This document shows positions 46,308 to 57,836 of a stretch of 64,000 bases of DNA, one piece after another. Origin of the DNA: Paramecium pentaurelia. Taxonomy: Eukaryota > Ciliophora > Oligohymenophorea > Peniculida > Parameciidae. The stretch is from NCBI GenBank assembly GCA_905183005.1, contig CAJJDO010000037.1:431140-495139 (forward strand), read 5' to 3'. The notes under the pieces are model-generated. The model ran no database searches, was not told the DNA's origin, and saw only the letters and a list, made by a program, of their open reading frames with translations. The translations under genes were made by a program, and so were the position numbers. Position 1 is the first letter of the stretch; every line of letters starts with the position of its first letter.

Positions 46308-48458
46308 ATGAATAATAGCAGATCGTATTAAGTAATGAGATAGTCTGGATAATCAGGAGCATTTTAAACAACATATAATGAAACTCAATAGATCCGTTAT
46401 AAGGAAGAAAGCTTTTAAATCTCTCCTCAATAAGCAAATTGGGCTTCAACTTAGTTACTTGGAAAAGTTGATGATAAAGATTTCATGGTTGTACAACGTA
46501 CTAAAAATTATGAGAAATCAGAAGCAGAAAGACAGCATCATTATGAAGAGTTAATTTAAGATAATTTAAGAATGAGGTAATAATGATGCAAATATATAGA
46601 GAAGTTATTGAGTAATTAAAAAGAGAAGTAGTTAATTATAAATCAAATTCAAGTTCTGATGTGACCATTCTTAGAAAAGAACTTTAAATTACATAATAAG
46701 AATTGGAATCTACTTAAAAAGAATTGATGATGTTAAGAAGTGAAAGTGAATTTAAAAGTAGAACAGAAATAGATAAGTTAATGATTGAATTGGATTAATG
46801 GAAACGTAAATATTCAGAACTTGAATAAAAAGATAAAGATAATTCAGAATAATTAAAACAGCTAGCATATTATTAAAATAAATTGAAATTATTTGAATTA
46901 GAAGCAAAAAAGAAATTTGAAAAATATCAATCTGTTGATTTAATATAATAACAATTAAATGATTAAGAATCATTAATTGAAGAATTAAGATTAGAAATTT
47001 AAAGATGGAAAGATAAATATGATGCTACTATTTTAGAAAGTTAAGAGATAAGAATCAAATTATCTTAAAATGATAAAGTTAATTCATTGGAAACTGATAT
47101 GGAAGCATTAATTCATGAATTAGGTTAATGGAAGGATAGATGTAAAGCATTAGAAGCACGTCATTAAACATCAGATGAAGCTAAATTATTGGCAAGAATA
47201 GAATAATTGAATCGTTTATTAGGTGAAAAAGAATAAGAAATGTAAAGGACTCGTCTTACTATTAGTTAATAAATGACATAGTAAATGAGTTTATAATAAT
47301 CATCAAAAATGTCATAATAATAATAATAAATTAGTGATTATGAAAATTAATTAGATTAATTGAAAAGATAATTAGAAGTAGCATAATCTAAAATTGATTA
47401 ATAAAATAAAGAAATGGAAGGGTTCAGATTATCAGCTAATGTTTATAATTCAGAAAGATTTGAAGAAGTAGAATAAGAAAAGTGGAAATTAGAGATTTAA
47501 ATTGAATAATTAGAAAAAGATTGTGATACATTTATGTTAAGAATTAAAGAACTTGAAGATACATATTCAGAATTATAGATAAGATATAATGAATAAAATG
47601 CAAATTATCTTAGATACAAAGATATTGTAGAATCTAACTCTTCAAAATATAAGAGTATTGAAAATTTATCTAAAGAATTATAAAATCTTTAATAAGAACT
47701 TGAAGTTTGGATGAATCGTTACTTTTAAACTGAAATCAGGTTGAAAGAATATGATCATTTGAGAGTAGAATATGATGCTTTGATAAAATAGGGAAGTAAA
47801 TCTATTACTAATGTAACTACTATAAATATTGAAAATGATATTCAATACATTTCATTAAAAAGAGAAAGAGATAATTATTAAAGATAAGTGTAAGAATTAG
47901 AATTAAGAATCAAAGAATTATAATCTTAATAATAAGTTAAATATATTTATGATGATACAAAAACTAAAGAATTAGAAGCAAAACTCAAAGAATATCAAAA
48001 TAAAATTTCAACTTATGAAACAAGAATTAGAGAATTTGAACTAAGAACTAAGGAATACGAAACTAGAAATACTTAATCTTTCATTGAGAAAACTGTAGTC
48101 ATGACTGATGAACCTAAAATCAAAGAATTAACTGAAATTATATAACAAAAAAACTAAAAATTACTTGAATTAGAAATGAATTAAAATTCTAATTAAAATT
48201 CTTTTAATTCTAATACTGTTTTAGTAATAAAAGAATAAGTAAGAACAAAAGATTTAAAAATAAGAGAACTAGAAACTTAAATTTAAACTCTTTAATTAGA
48301 AGTTGAAAGATTATAAAATATTAAAAAAGACCAAGAAACCAGAATAAATATAATGATTTAAAAGGTAAAACCACATTTTTTATTTAGATTACTGAATATG
48401 AATCTTAAATCAATATTTTATAAGAAGTCAAATTAAGATAATCTAAAAGATCTCCTAC

Positions 48459-48521
<63 letters not shown>

Positions 48522-48874
48522 TATTACTTCAACTACTAATATACAATAATAATAACCAAATGTTGAAACTACAAGTTATGTTTAATAGAGTACAACTTCC
48601 AAAATTTATCAATCATCTTCATAAAATCTACCATCACCTACTCTCATTTCTTAGAATTATTAATTCTAACCAATTTAGAATAGTTCAACAACAACAACAA
48701 AGTAAGTGATTATTACTAATGATGTTCAAAAGTAATATAAATATCTATTCTAGAAATTTGTATCCAAAAGAAGATAATATATCTTCATAAATTGTCGATA
48801 GAATTGAATCTAGAGATTATACAAATTATTAAGCTCCTTAAATAATTGTATCATAATACAAACCAATTAATTGA
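46308..48874 (+). CDS. long coiled-coil protein with poly-glutamine tract
   Basis: An 832-aa protein. Residues about 90-690 form a nearly continuous coiled coil with recurring E-L-x-x-W-K and E-L-x-x-R-I-x-E-L units, as in structural proteins of ciliate basal bodies and infraciliary lattice. A run of 20 TAA codons (48460-48519) encodes poly-Gln, followed by a Ser/Thr/Pro-rich tail with YPKEDNISSQIVDRIESRDY. Introns of 23 nt (near 46577), 23 nt (near 48364) and 22 nt (near 48733) are frame-supported. The N-terminus MNNSRSYQVMRQSGQSG is short and disordered. The function is unknown beyond a likely scaffold role. Confidence 0.85.
48460..48519 (+). repeat. (TAA)20 trinucleotide microsatellite coding poly-Gln
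   Basis: Twenty perfect TAA repeats in the reading frame of the coiled-coil gene. In the ciliate code each unit is glutamine; in the standard code it would be a wall of stop codons. Shorter TAA runs occur in the same gene and in several others in the window. Confidence 0.95.
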
Positions 48875-48902
48875 ATAAATAATAATATGGTTATAATTTG
48901 TG

Positions 48903-49597
48903 TCAACAACATCCATTATCTTTGACTGTATTCTATTATTAATCTGGAGTGATTCTTGGTCCTGGTCCTGTTTTTATTGGCATAGCCTCACTACTTTTTG
49001 CAACCTTTGCTTTTATTTCATTAGCTAGAGTTATAAAAGCTTTCTCAACATTAGATGAATTCTTTGCAGAGGTTTCTATAATTATTTTACATAGCTACCT
49101 ATAAAACGTATATTCAATGAATCAGCAAGTTCCTTTCCTTCTTCTTATGTAACTTCTCTTTTACTTTCCAAATCAACTTTATTGCCTACCAATACTCTTA
49201 CTACATTCTCATTTGCATACTTTTCAACCTCTATTTGATTTATTTAATATAATTACCTGCTAACCAATTTTCTACATCTTTAAATGATTACTTATCAGTC
49301 ACATCATAAACTAATATTATTCCATGAGCTCCTTTATAATAAGAATTTGTTATTGTTTTAAATCTTTCTTATCCTGCAGTGTCCCAAATCTAAATTGTAA
49401 TTTAAAACTACCTACAATTTTACTGTTTTTCCATTCAAATCAAAAGTACGAATTTTGAAATCTACACCTATTGTAGGCAAGAAACTTTCGTTAAATACAT
49501 TATCAGCAAATCGAAGTAACAATGATGATTTACCTACTGCTGAGTTTCCAATTAAAAGTATCTTGAAAAGGTAATCATATTCCTATTGCATACTCAT
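48903..49597 (-). CDS. Rab small GTPase (Rab1/Rab8-like)
   Basis: A 207-aa Rab. G1 GNSAVGKSSLL, effector loop FLPTIGVDFKIRT, G3 WDTAGQERFKTITNSYYKGAHG, G4 VGNKVDL and G5 ETSAKNSSNVE are all present, and the protein ends NGCC, a doubly prenylated C-terminus. RabF motifs (IGVDF, KLQIWDTAGQE, ITNSYYKGAHGI) put it near Rab1/Rab8/Rab35, acting in secretory traffic. Three introns of 22, 26 and 23 nt split the G3, helix and G5 regions. It is tail-to-tail with the coiled-coil gene. Confidence 0.95.
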
Positions 49598-50129
49598 TTT
49601 TATATTTAAATATTATTAATACAGAATAGAACAGATTCTATATAAATATGTTTATAATCAATTCAAATTGATAAATTTATTTAAGTATAATTCTATTAAT
49701 CAAAGAACTCTAATTTAAAATGAAACATTATTTTTTTATTTAGAAGAACATCTAATTTTTTTATCATAATCATCTAAAAAATTAACTTCATCATAACAAT
49801 TTCATATCCTTAAAAAATTGTTTCAAAATTTATAAAGCTTTGATTAATATATTAGATAGTTTAATTCTATTTCTTAAAATACATTTCCTTACTTATAATT
49901 TATAATTTTATGAAATAATTATTACAACTTTAATATTTTAGATTAAATAAATGATAACTTATTTAATTAATAATCAAGCTTTCCTCATTAAAGATTGAGC
50001 TTATAATATGAATTAAAAGAATTATTAAAATAAATTAATTAAACTTAATCAAACATTAATAAAATGCTAAATTGCTTTAATTTGAAGCATGTTTTAAATT
50101 AATGAAAAATAATTTTATTTTATTTTAAT
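49598..50129. other. intergenic, nothing recognised
   Basis: An AT-rich gap upstream of the Rab gene. I see no ORF, repeat or RNA gene. Confidence 0.5.
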
Positions 50130-50483
50130 TCATTACTATTTTTAAGGATTTAAGCTATCTGCTCTTTAAACTCTACTAAACTAACTTTTTTTGATTTATT
50201 CATCTTTTTATGTTTTTAAAGTAAAACTTGATTATTTCTTGATTTTTCCTAATTTTTATTAATCCTAATTCTGTTGTTAAGGTTCATCCGTTTCAACATC
50301 TTTAATTTTGACTTCTTTAACACTATTTTCAAATGCCAATCCCTTTTCTGGATCAAAACGTGGAGATAATGAGATGTAAGAATTAATTTTATTATTTTTA
50401 TCAGAATTTGATGTCTAAGATGAGAGAGATGATTATCTACTAAGATTTGTTGATCTATTCATTCCGATTGCCTACTTTTTCAT
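50130..50483 (-). CDS. small disordered hypothetical protein
   Basis: A 117-aa intronless ORF beginning MKKQAIGMNRSTNLSRQSS. It is Ser/Gln/Lys-rich with several basic-Ser sites (SRQSSLS, KKQSSFTLK, RVQRADSLN) that look like kinase targets, and a more ordered centre (ISLSPRFDPEKGLAFENSV). There is no known domain. GC content and composition are protein-like, but the length alone is weak support. Confidence 0.5.
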
Positions 50484-51546
50484 AATTTAAAATAACTAAT
50501 GCTAATTACGACTAATTAATTTTCAATTAAAAACAATTAATTCTTAAAGCTTTTAAGCATTGATAATACTGTATGAAATCATTATATGCAGAACTTAAAA
50601 ATAATTTGTTATAAAATAAAAAATTTGATTGAAAAAATGTTGGATTAAAATATCATTAATTAAATAAATAAAACAAGTTTTAAAGTGATATATTTAAAAT
50701 GAATCTTCATAACTATTCTTTAATTTAAAAATGGCATTTTCACAGAAACTTATAATTATTAATTAGATTTAATTAGAAAGTTAATTTTCTTTAAAAAAAT
50801 AATCAAAAAAAGTTATGTAATAAGTGCTATTTTAATATAAAAGAAAATCTTTTAAATACAAGACTTAAAGTGTTTTCATTTGAATTGTTTTTTTATAATA
50901 TAATTGTATTTACTTTAATCTTAACTTTTAAATTAAACTAAAAAATGTTCTAAAAATAAAGATACAATTAGATAATTTATTATAATAAAGACATTTTTTT
51001 ATATAGATACTATTATTTAATCTATTTATCAATTATTATATATATATTGTAATTAAAAGTGGTGTGCTTTTGAAATATAAGAGAATATAATTATTCTTTT
51101 ATAAAGTTTATGATTAATTATAAATAAAGATTTATCATTCACTACCATCATTTTTATTTTAGAAATGAATATTAAATTTAAATTTAAGTCAAGAGTGAAT
51201 GATAGTGTTTATTACCAAAATGAAATTTATCCATTATTTAAATAATTTAAAGAGTTGGATCAGATATTTTCTATAAATAAATATTGCTTTATGTGTTTAT
51301 AGATTATTTGAATATAAAGACATTTAGTTCCAATTTCTTGATTTTGACCTAATATTTAAAGAATGATCTACAGCATGTTTAAATGAATAAGATATTTGCT
51401 TTAGAATAGTAATTCTTCATTATTTAAAAGGTTCTATAATTTGAATTAAGTTAAGATGATTATTTAAGTACTTTATTTTTATAATCATATAAATAATTGG
51501 TCTTCAACTTATTATAGTAATCCTTTTAGAATTTGATAATATTTTT
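50484..51546. other. intergenic, nothing recognised
   Basis: About 1.06 kb of very AT-rich sequence between a minus-strand and a plus-strand gene, so it probably holds two promoters. I could not pick out a conserved element, repeat or RNA gene. Confidence 0.5.
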
Positions 51547-52074
51547 ATGAACTATAAGTTGGCAGACTTCATTAGCAATTACCTTAATGAATAGAAACTA
51601 TTAACTGACAAATACACAAGACTATTTAATCAAATCAAATTAGGAGATAGTAGTTTGAATAGAACCAGTAGTTCACTTTTAAATTTGAAAAAGCGATCTC
51701 AAAATTAAGATTTCTTATATAATTCAAACAAGGAAAAGACTAATTGTTAATATTGTGGTAAATAGTATACAAGTAAATTGCCTTTGAGGAATCACATAAA
51801 GAAATTTCATCTTTAAGATAATTATACATCCAGAAATGAACTATCAACTAAATAAAGTACACCATATGATGATGATTATGATTAAAGGAAGTAAGATTAT
51901 TCAAGGAGAGATGACAGTTCTAATGAAGCAGATGAAGAATTGAGATAAAAATTGCTTAGGAATGTATAAGCTATTGAGAAAAGAGAGAATGGAAGTGAAT
52001 CGAAAGGTGAAAAATAAGATCAAGAATTTATTATAAGTGGATTAAATTCAGATTCAAGTTCAGATGATGAATGA
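51547..52074 (+). CDS. single C2H2 zinc-finger protein
   Basis: A 175-aa intronless protein. One classical finger, CQYCGKQYTSKLPLRNHIKKFH (C-x2-C-x12-H-x4-H), lies near residue 75. The rest is polar; an acidic Asp/Ser-rich C-terminus ends GLNSDSSSDDE, typical of casein-kinase-2 type tails. It is probably nuclear. A lone C2H2 finger binds DNA or RNA weakly, so protein or RNA contact is as likely as sequence-specific DNA binding. Confidence 0.8.
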
Positions 52075-52170
52075 TTAATTGATATGAATTTTACAAACTT
52101 AAAATTTACATAAATTGTTTTTATCATTATATAATTATAAATATTAATATATTCATAAAAAGTATAACTT

Positions 52171-53636
52171 ATGGATCAAGCAAATAAGTTATAATACTAA
52201 TAACAAGTAGAAAAATACCTAGAAGGAAATAAAGTATATAGTATCTTTGAAGATTTACTAAAAGCCTTAATTATTAAAAAACCTGATGATCCAATTCAAT
52301 TTTTAATCAATAAATTATAAGAACCTGAAAGTATTATACAATATCTATTAAAGCAAAAAAAATATTCATAATTGGACCTCCTGGATCCAAATTACTTGAA
52401 CTTTCCCTTACACTTGCTGAATATATGAATTTCCATTGTGTTTCTATTGGTGATTTGATTGAAAAAGAGTTAAGCAAAAAATCAGAATTAGTATTAATAT
52501 TATATATACATCTTAGAGTTAATAAATTTAAGATTCTATAGATAAATTTTAATATGTAAGTGATGATATTGTTATCAATATTGCATTAAATTAAATTCAG
52601 CATTTAGAAAATGACAAAAAAAGCTATATTTTTGAAGGATTCCCAAAAACTAGAGTATAAGGTTTAGCATTTTAAAAAGAAGGAATCATTCCAGATGCAT
52701 TTCTTATACTGGAAATGTCTGAAGAGAAAATATATTAATGTTGTCTCAAAAAATTAGACACAGAACCATTTAGTAAATTAGACAAAAAAGAAGAATTAGC
52801 AAGAAATCATTCATTAGAATATCAATTGAATCTTAAATAAATTAAGGAAATTTATAAAAATCAATATTTCTCTGTTGATGGAGAAAAAAACTATGAATTA
52901 GAAGATATGGCTGTATAATATTATATATAACCTTATTTTAGTAACGACTTAAATATAAATTATATAACAATGCACCTACTAGAGCTGGAAGAATACTTGT
53001 TATTGGTCCTCCAGGATCAGGTAGATCTACATTAGCTAAACATTTATGTTCAAGATACGGATTTGTCTACATTTCTACAAGAGAATTAATTTCAAATTTG
53101 GTTAATAAAAAAGGTACTACTGGAAAAGAAGCCTTTGAAAAAGTTAATAAAGGGGATCTAGTAGAGGATAGAATTATCAATGCTCTTATTAAAGAAAGAA
53201 TCAATTAGACTGATTGTCAATTATAGGGTTATGTACTTGATGGATATCCAAAAACTGAATAATAATTAGAATCATTAAATGAATTAAATATCTAACCCAC
53301 TTTAATTGTTATTATTGATGCTGCTGATGATATTATCTTAAAAAGATTAATTTAACGTAGAACTGATCCTATATCTGGAAGAATTTACAATTCTATTGAT
53401 GAAGCAGACAAAGAAGTCAAATCAAGATTGATAATAGCTCCAAATGAAAAAAGAGATGTTGTATAATTAAGGTATTATGTTATTGATGTTCATTTAGATT
53501 GAAAAGATGGGAAGATTTAAAATAATTAATTGATGGAACACCAAAATATTCTTCAGTCATTTTTAAAGCTTCAGGAGATGCTTCATTAAATAACATTATT
53601 GAATCAGTATGTTATCATTTAGAAAAAATGAATTGA
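52171..53636 (+). CDS. double adenylate kinase, AK8-like
   Basis: A 453-aa protein with two adenylate-kinase domains. Domain 1 (about 65-255) has IIGPPGSKLLELSL, SIGDLIEKEL and YIFEGFPKTRVQG; domain 2 (about 265-450) has VIGPPGSGRSTLAKHL, YISTRELISN, VLDGYPKTEQQLE and a lid with QRRTDPISGRIYN. Neither P-loop has the usual GKGT lysine: domain 1 lacks the loop glycine/lysine order and domain 2 has Arg. This two-domain, Arg-type layout is that of AK8, a ciliary adenylate kinase of animals and protists. Introns of 23 nt (AAG), 26, 29 and 26 nt are frame-supported. Confidence 0.9.
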
Positions 53637-53907
53637 TATATTTTTGTTAGATTATTTTATCATAATATTTTGTATTTAAGGATAAGTTTTGTTATCGAAT
53701 ATTTTCAGTATTAAAAAAGTAATTATTATATTTGTAATGTGAATTTTAGGAAAAAATATATTCATGTAACAAAAAATGTATATATATATACCTTAATTTC
53801 TATTTATGTCCTTTTTACTCTAAAAATAGATTAATAAAATGTTATTACAAGTCATTGCTTTTTATTTAACATTCTGTAAAGATACCTTTATTTTAAATAT
53901 AATTAAA

Positions 53908-54825
53908 ATGAACCCGATTAATATTTAGATAGCAGTTATTCCATTAGATAAAAACATTAAGAAAAAGAAATAAAATTCTAAAAACAAAGACTTACCTCGA
54001 AATTCAATAGTGCACACCAAAGAGTTTATGACCTCATTTATTTTTCCAAAAAATATTAACTAGAGTCAATACTTCAGAACTAAAGAAAATATACAATTTG
54101 CCCTTACTACATTCAATGAAAACACTCTAGGAGAATTAGGTATCAACATATTCAGTATCGGATACTCTGTTTCTTAAACTGAAGTCAGGCAAGAGAAGAT
54201 GGAATATCATTTTTAAGCGAGAGACTTTGAACTAGTTGATATATCTACAATATTTCATATGTTAAGATTAATGAAAATGGATAAGGCATGTACAAATTTG
54301 AATAAATACCTATAAAGATATGAGTAAATAGCATCAATTCCTTGTTCTACATAATTTGAAATAAATTAAGTGGAGGAATTTGCTTCCAAATATCCTTATG
54401 AATGTTATACATATCGACATGAAAGACATGAGACTGTTATACTAAAATACACTCATAATATAAAGTTTCTACATTTGATGGGCATTACAATTGATATGAT
54501 AGAAATTTATTTAAGAGAAACAAAAACACTTCCTTGTGCTATTAGAGTCAACAATTATTTACAAATTTGGAATCAGGTATTTGAAGCAGTTTCTAATGAT
54601 CAATAAATATTTGAAATGGAAGTGTAAAATTTTAATGGAAATATATTCTATGTTAAAATTAAATAAGTTCAAATTTTTATAGAATAGGAAGGAAAACTGT
54701 ATGGGTATTTATATTGGATATACTTAACTGATACAAACTAAAATTTAGCAATCTAAAACTATGAGAAATAATTAGAGTAACTTTATCCAAAGCCAAAGGA
54801 ATGCCTTTATAAATAAATAAAATGA
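53908..54825 (+). CDS. hypothetical protein
   Basis: A 305-aa intronless ORF starting MNPINIQIAVIPLDKNIKKK. It has more G/C and more aromatic residues than the gaps around it. The C-terminal part (LRETKTLPCAIRVNNYLQIW, then strands FYVKIKQVQIFIEQ and LYGYLYWIYLTD) has a mixed helix-sheet pattern that could be a PAS-like fold, but no motif fixes it. There is no signal peptide or TM segment. I do not recognise a family. Confidence 0.72.
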
Positions 54826-54867
54826 TATTGTATTAAAGCTAATTTAAAGTTTATATAAAAACTCAAT

Positions 54868-55989
54868 TTATTATAAAATAAACTGAACAACTAATTTTTA
54901 TAATAATTGTTTAGCTCATACACTTTTCAAGATTTTTATTTAACTTCAATTAATCTCTCTAAACATATATAATCCTTAAATTTTATAATCAATTCTAATA
55001 TTTATAGGTAAAACTTGAAAAAAAAAATAATTAATTTATCCATCTTATTAATTAAATCATCATTATATTTGAAAATCTATATTCATTTCCAGAGAATTCT
55101 GTGATCTAAATAATAATACATATTATTTAATTCTTCCAATTATCGCAGTGAATTTATTCTTATTTTTTTACTTTTAAAATCAATTATTTAATCTTGTAAT
55201 TATTATGTTTTAAAAAATCAATTATAGAATTTTTAGCAATAGTAAAAATTATTAAAGATCTTTGCATTATTTGAGATTTCTTTTAAATACATATACAAAT
55301 ATAACTGCCATTTTGTCATATTAACATATTTTAATTAAGAAGAATATTTAACTAAGAAAAAATGTAAATTTAGAATTACTCTCTGTTTTAATTAGATAAT
55401 CGCTTATTAAATTTTTATATAAATTTAGATATAAGTATCCATCATCAATAATACATTTAATAATAAAAAAGTATATTAATATAAATATAATGTTTATCAA
55501 TATAATATTTTTATATTAATAATATCAACTCTAGAAACATTAAATTATTTTAATATGACTTTAAATAATTGGTTACAAAATTATAACAACCACATTCATA
55601 TTCAATATTATCCATCATCTTCTTACTATTTATATAATAAAACTCAAAAACCTAAAAGTCATAAATCATTCTTATTAATGTCATTATTTATATTAAAATT
55701 GATAAATATTCAAAATTTGAAAAATCTTATTATTCAATAGATTCTATTTATTTAATTTAAAGACCTTTTGCATATATTTATTTGATTTAATAAATGACCG
55801 CTTTTTTTTTATTTTCTTGATAAATTGTGGTAAAATTGCTTATTAATCAATAAATAATCAGAAAGTTCTAATAATCTCAAATCAGAGTAAGTTTTAATAT
55901 TTAATTATGATTTCTTACTCTATATCCGAAAACTCTCAGAAAATGTAAAAATGTATATATAATAATTAAATATAATAATAATCATGATT
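54868..55989. repeat. first copy of a 1.12-kb direct duplication
   Basis: This unit is repeated at 55991-57112 with an offset of 1123 bp, and I found no difference between the copies. It holds no convincing gene. The unit contains an ORF of about 75 codons (from 55555) rich in Tyr/Asn/Lys that I consider likely chance. A single N at 55990 separates the copies. Confidence 0.9.
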
Positions 55990-55990
55990 N
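55990..55990. other. N base, probable contig junction
   Basis: This is the only ambiguous base in the window. It sits exactly between two identical 1.12-kb units, so it most likely marks where two contigs with overlapping ends were laid end to end without merging. Confidence 0.85.
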
Positions 55991-57112
55991 TTATTATAAA
56001 ATAAACTGAACAACTAATTTTTATAATAATTGTTTAGCTCATACACTTTTCAAGATTTTTATTTAACTTCAATTAATCTCTCTAAACATATATAATCCTT
56101 AAATTTTATAATCAATTCTAATATTTATAGGTAAAACTTGAAAAAAAAAATAATTAATTTATCCATCTTATTAATTAAATCATCATTATATTTGAAAATC
56201 TATATTCATTTCCAGAGAATTCTGTGATCTAAATAATAATACATATTATTTAATTCTTCCAATTATCGCAGTGAATTTATTCTTATTTTTTTACTTTTAA
56301 AATCAATTATTTAATCTTGTAATTATTATGTTTTAAAAAATCAATTATAGAATTTTTAGCAATAGTAAAAATTATTAAAGATCTTTGCATTATTTGAGAT
56401 TTCTTTTAAATACATATACAAATATAACTGCCATTTTGTCATATTAACATATTTTAATTAAGAAGAATATTTAACTAAGAAAAAATGTAAATTTAGAATT
56501 ACTCTCTGTTTTAATTAGATAATCGCTTATTAAATTTTTATATAAATTTAGATATAAGTATCCATCATCAATAATACATTTAATAATAAAAAAGTATATT
56601 AATATAAATATAATGTTTATCAATATAATATTTTTATATTAATAATATCAACTCTAGAAACATTAAATTATTTTAATATGACTTTAAATAATTGGTTACA
56701 AAATTATAACAACCACATTCATATTCAATATTATCCATCATCTTCTTACTATTTATATAATAAAACTCAAAAACCTAAAAGTCATAAATCATTCTTATTA
56801 ATGTCATTATTTATATTAAAATTGATAAATATTCAAAATTTGAAAAATCTTATTATTCAATAGATTCTATTTATTTAATTTAAAGACCTTTTGCATATAT
56901 TTATTTGATTTAATAAATGACCGCTTTTTTTTTATTTTCTTGATAAATTGTGGTAAAATTGCTTATTAATCAATAAATAATCAGAAAGTTCTAATAATCT
57001 CAAATCAGAGTAAGTTTTAATATTTAATTATGATTTCTTACTCTATATCCGAAAACTCTCAGAAAATGTAAAAATGTATATATAATAATTAAATATAATA
57101 ATAATCATGATT
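55991..57112. repeat. second copy of the 1.12-kb direct duplication
   Basis: Identical to 54868-55989. The right edge is at 57112, where the sequence continues uniquely into the 3' end of the CENP-B-type gene (stop at 57105, eight bases inside the unit). Confidence 0.9.
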
Positions 57113-57836
57113 AATCAAATTATTATTATTTATTAATTAACACTCTTTTCTATTTCGGAAAGTATACCTCAGATTCATCTTAAAGTTCGATTTTGAGACC
57201 ATCTTCTTCATATTTTTAATTTTAATTAATGTGTTCTGGAGTAATAAACCATTCATCCATTTCATCAATTGTTTGATGAATATTTTATTTTTCAATCATT
57301 TTATACACTTCTTCTTCTTGATTTTCCTCTAACTTCTCTTTATAAGTAAAAGGACTTGTTGTTATTTTCTTCAGTTTATCTTCTTATTTAATTTCTGTAG
57401 GTATTTAAAGTTGTTCTCCTTCCAATTTAGGTTCAGATGCTCTTTGCTTTAAGGATTCTTCAAATTTCTGAGCCTGTAAAGAATTGAGCATACCTCTATT
57501 ATGAAGTTCCTTATTTACTAGAAACTTAATATCATGTGCTCTTATAAATTCATCTTACCATGCTTTTGATGCTTTGAATTGAGGATCCTGAAATAATTCT
57601 ATGGCTTTTTCTTTTAATTAACTCCTTCTCACTCTCCTTTATTATTAAATGGATTATTAAAGAATCCATGATGCCAATTCTTCTTCTGCTTTTTGATTGA
57701 GTTTCTTTCTACCACATCCTGGTTTCCGATCAACTCCTTCATTATACCACCTTCGTAAATTTTTAACTGATGTTTGAAATCTCTCAGCGATCATGCTCAA
57801 TTATTCTGTAGAATAATTATTTTGCAATAGAATCAT
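57105..57836 (-). CDS. CENP-B-type helix-turn-helix DNA-binding protein
   Basis: A 243-aa ORF from ATG 57836. It has a tandem HTH of the CENP-B/Tc5 type: NNYSTEQLSMIAERFQTSVKN with RRWYNEGVDRK (first HTH), KPGCGRKKLNQKAEEELASW (linker, hallmark PGxGRK) and KEKAIELFQDPQFKASKAWQ followed by EFIRAHDI (second HTH). The C-terminal half is acidic with no DDE transposase, so it looks like a domesticated Tigger/pogo-type DNA-binding module or a regulator. The frame stays open upstream (RYRILSKDEKQAAM), which also looks conserved, but it has no ATG before a TGA and no GT-containing intron; the true 5' end is therefore unsettled. Confidence 0.8.

Noticed and set aside
48460..48519. TAA repeat as a non-coding microsatellite or a stop-codon wall
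   Set aside because: The coiled-coil frame continues on both sides and the code makes TAA glutamine.
55555..55779. Small Tyr/Asn-rich ORF present in both duplicated copies
   Set aside because: About 75 codons with TGA as the only stop is within chance expectation, composition matches the AT-rich background, and duplication of the sequence is no evidence of selection.
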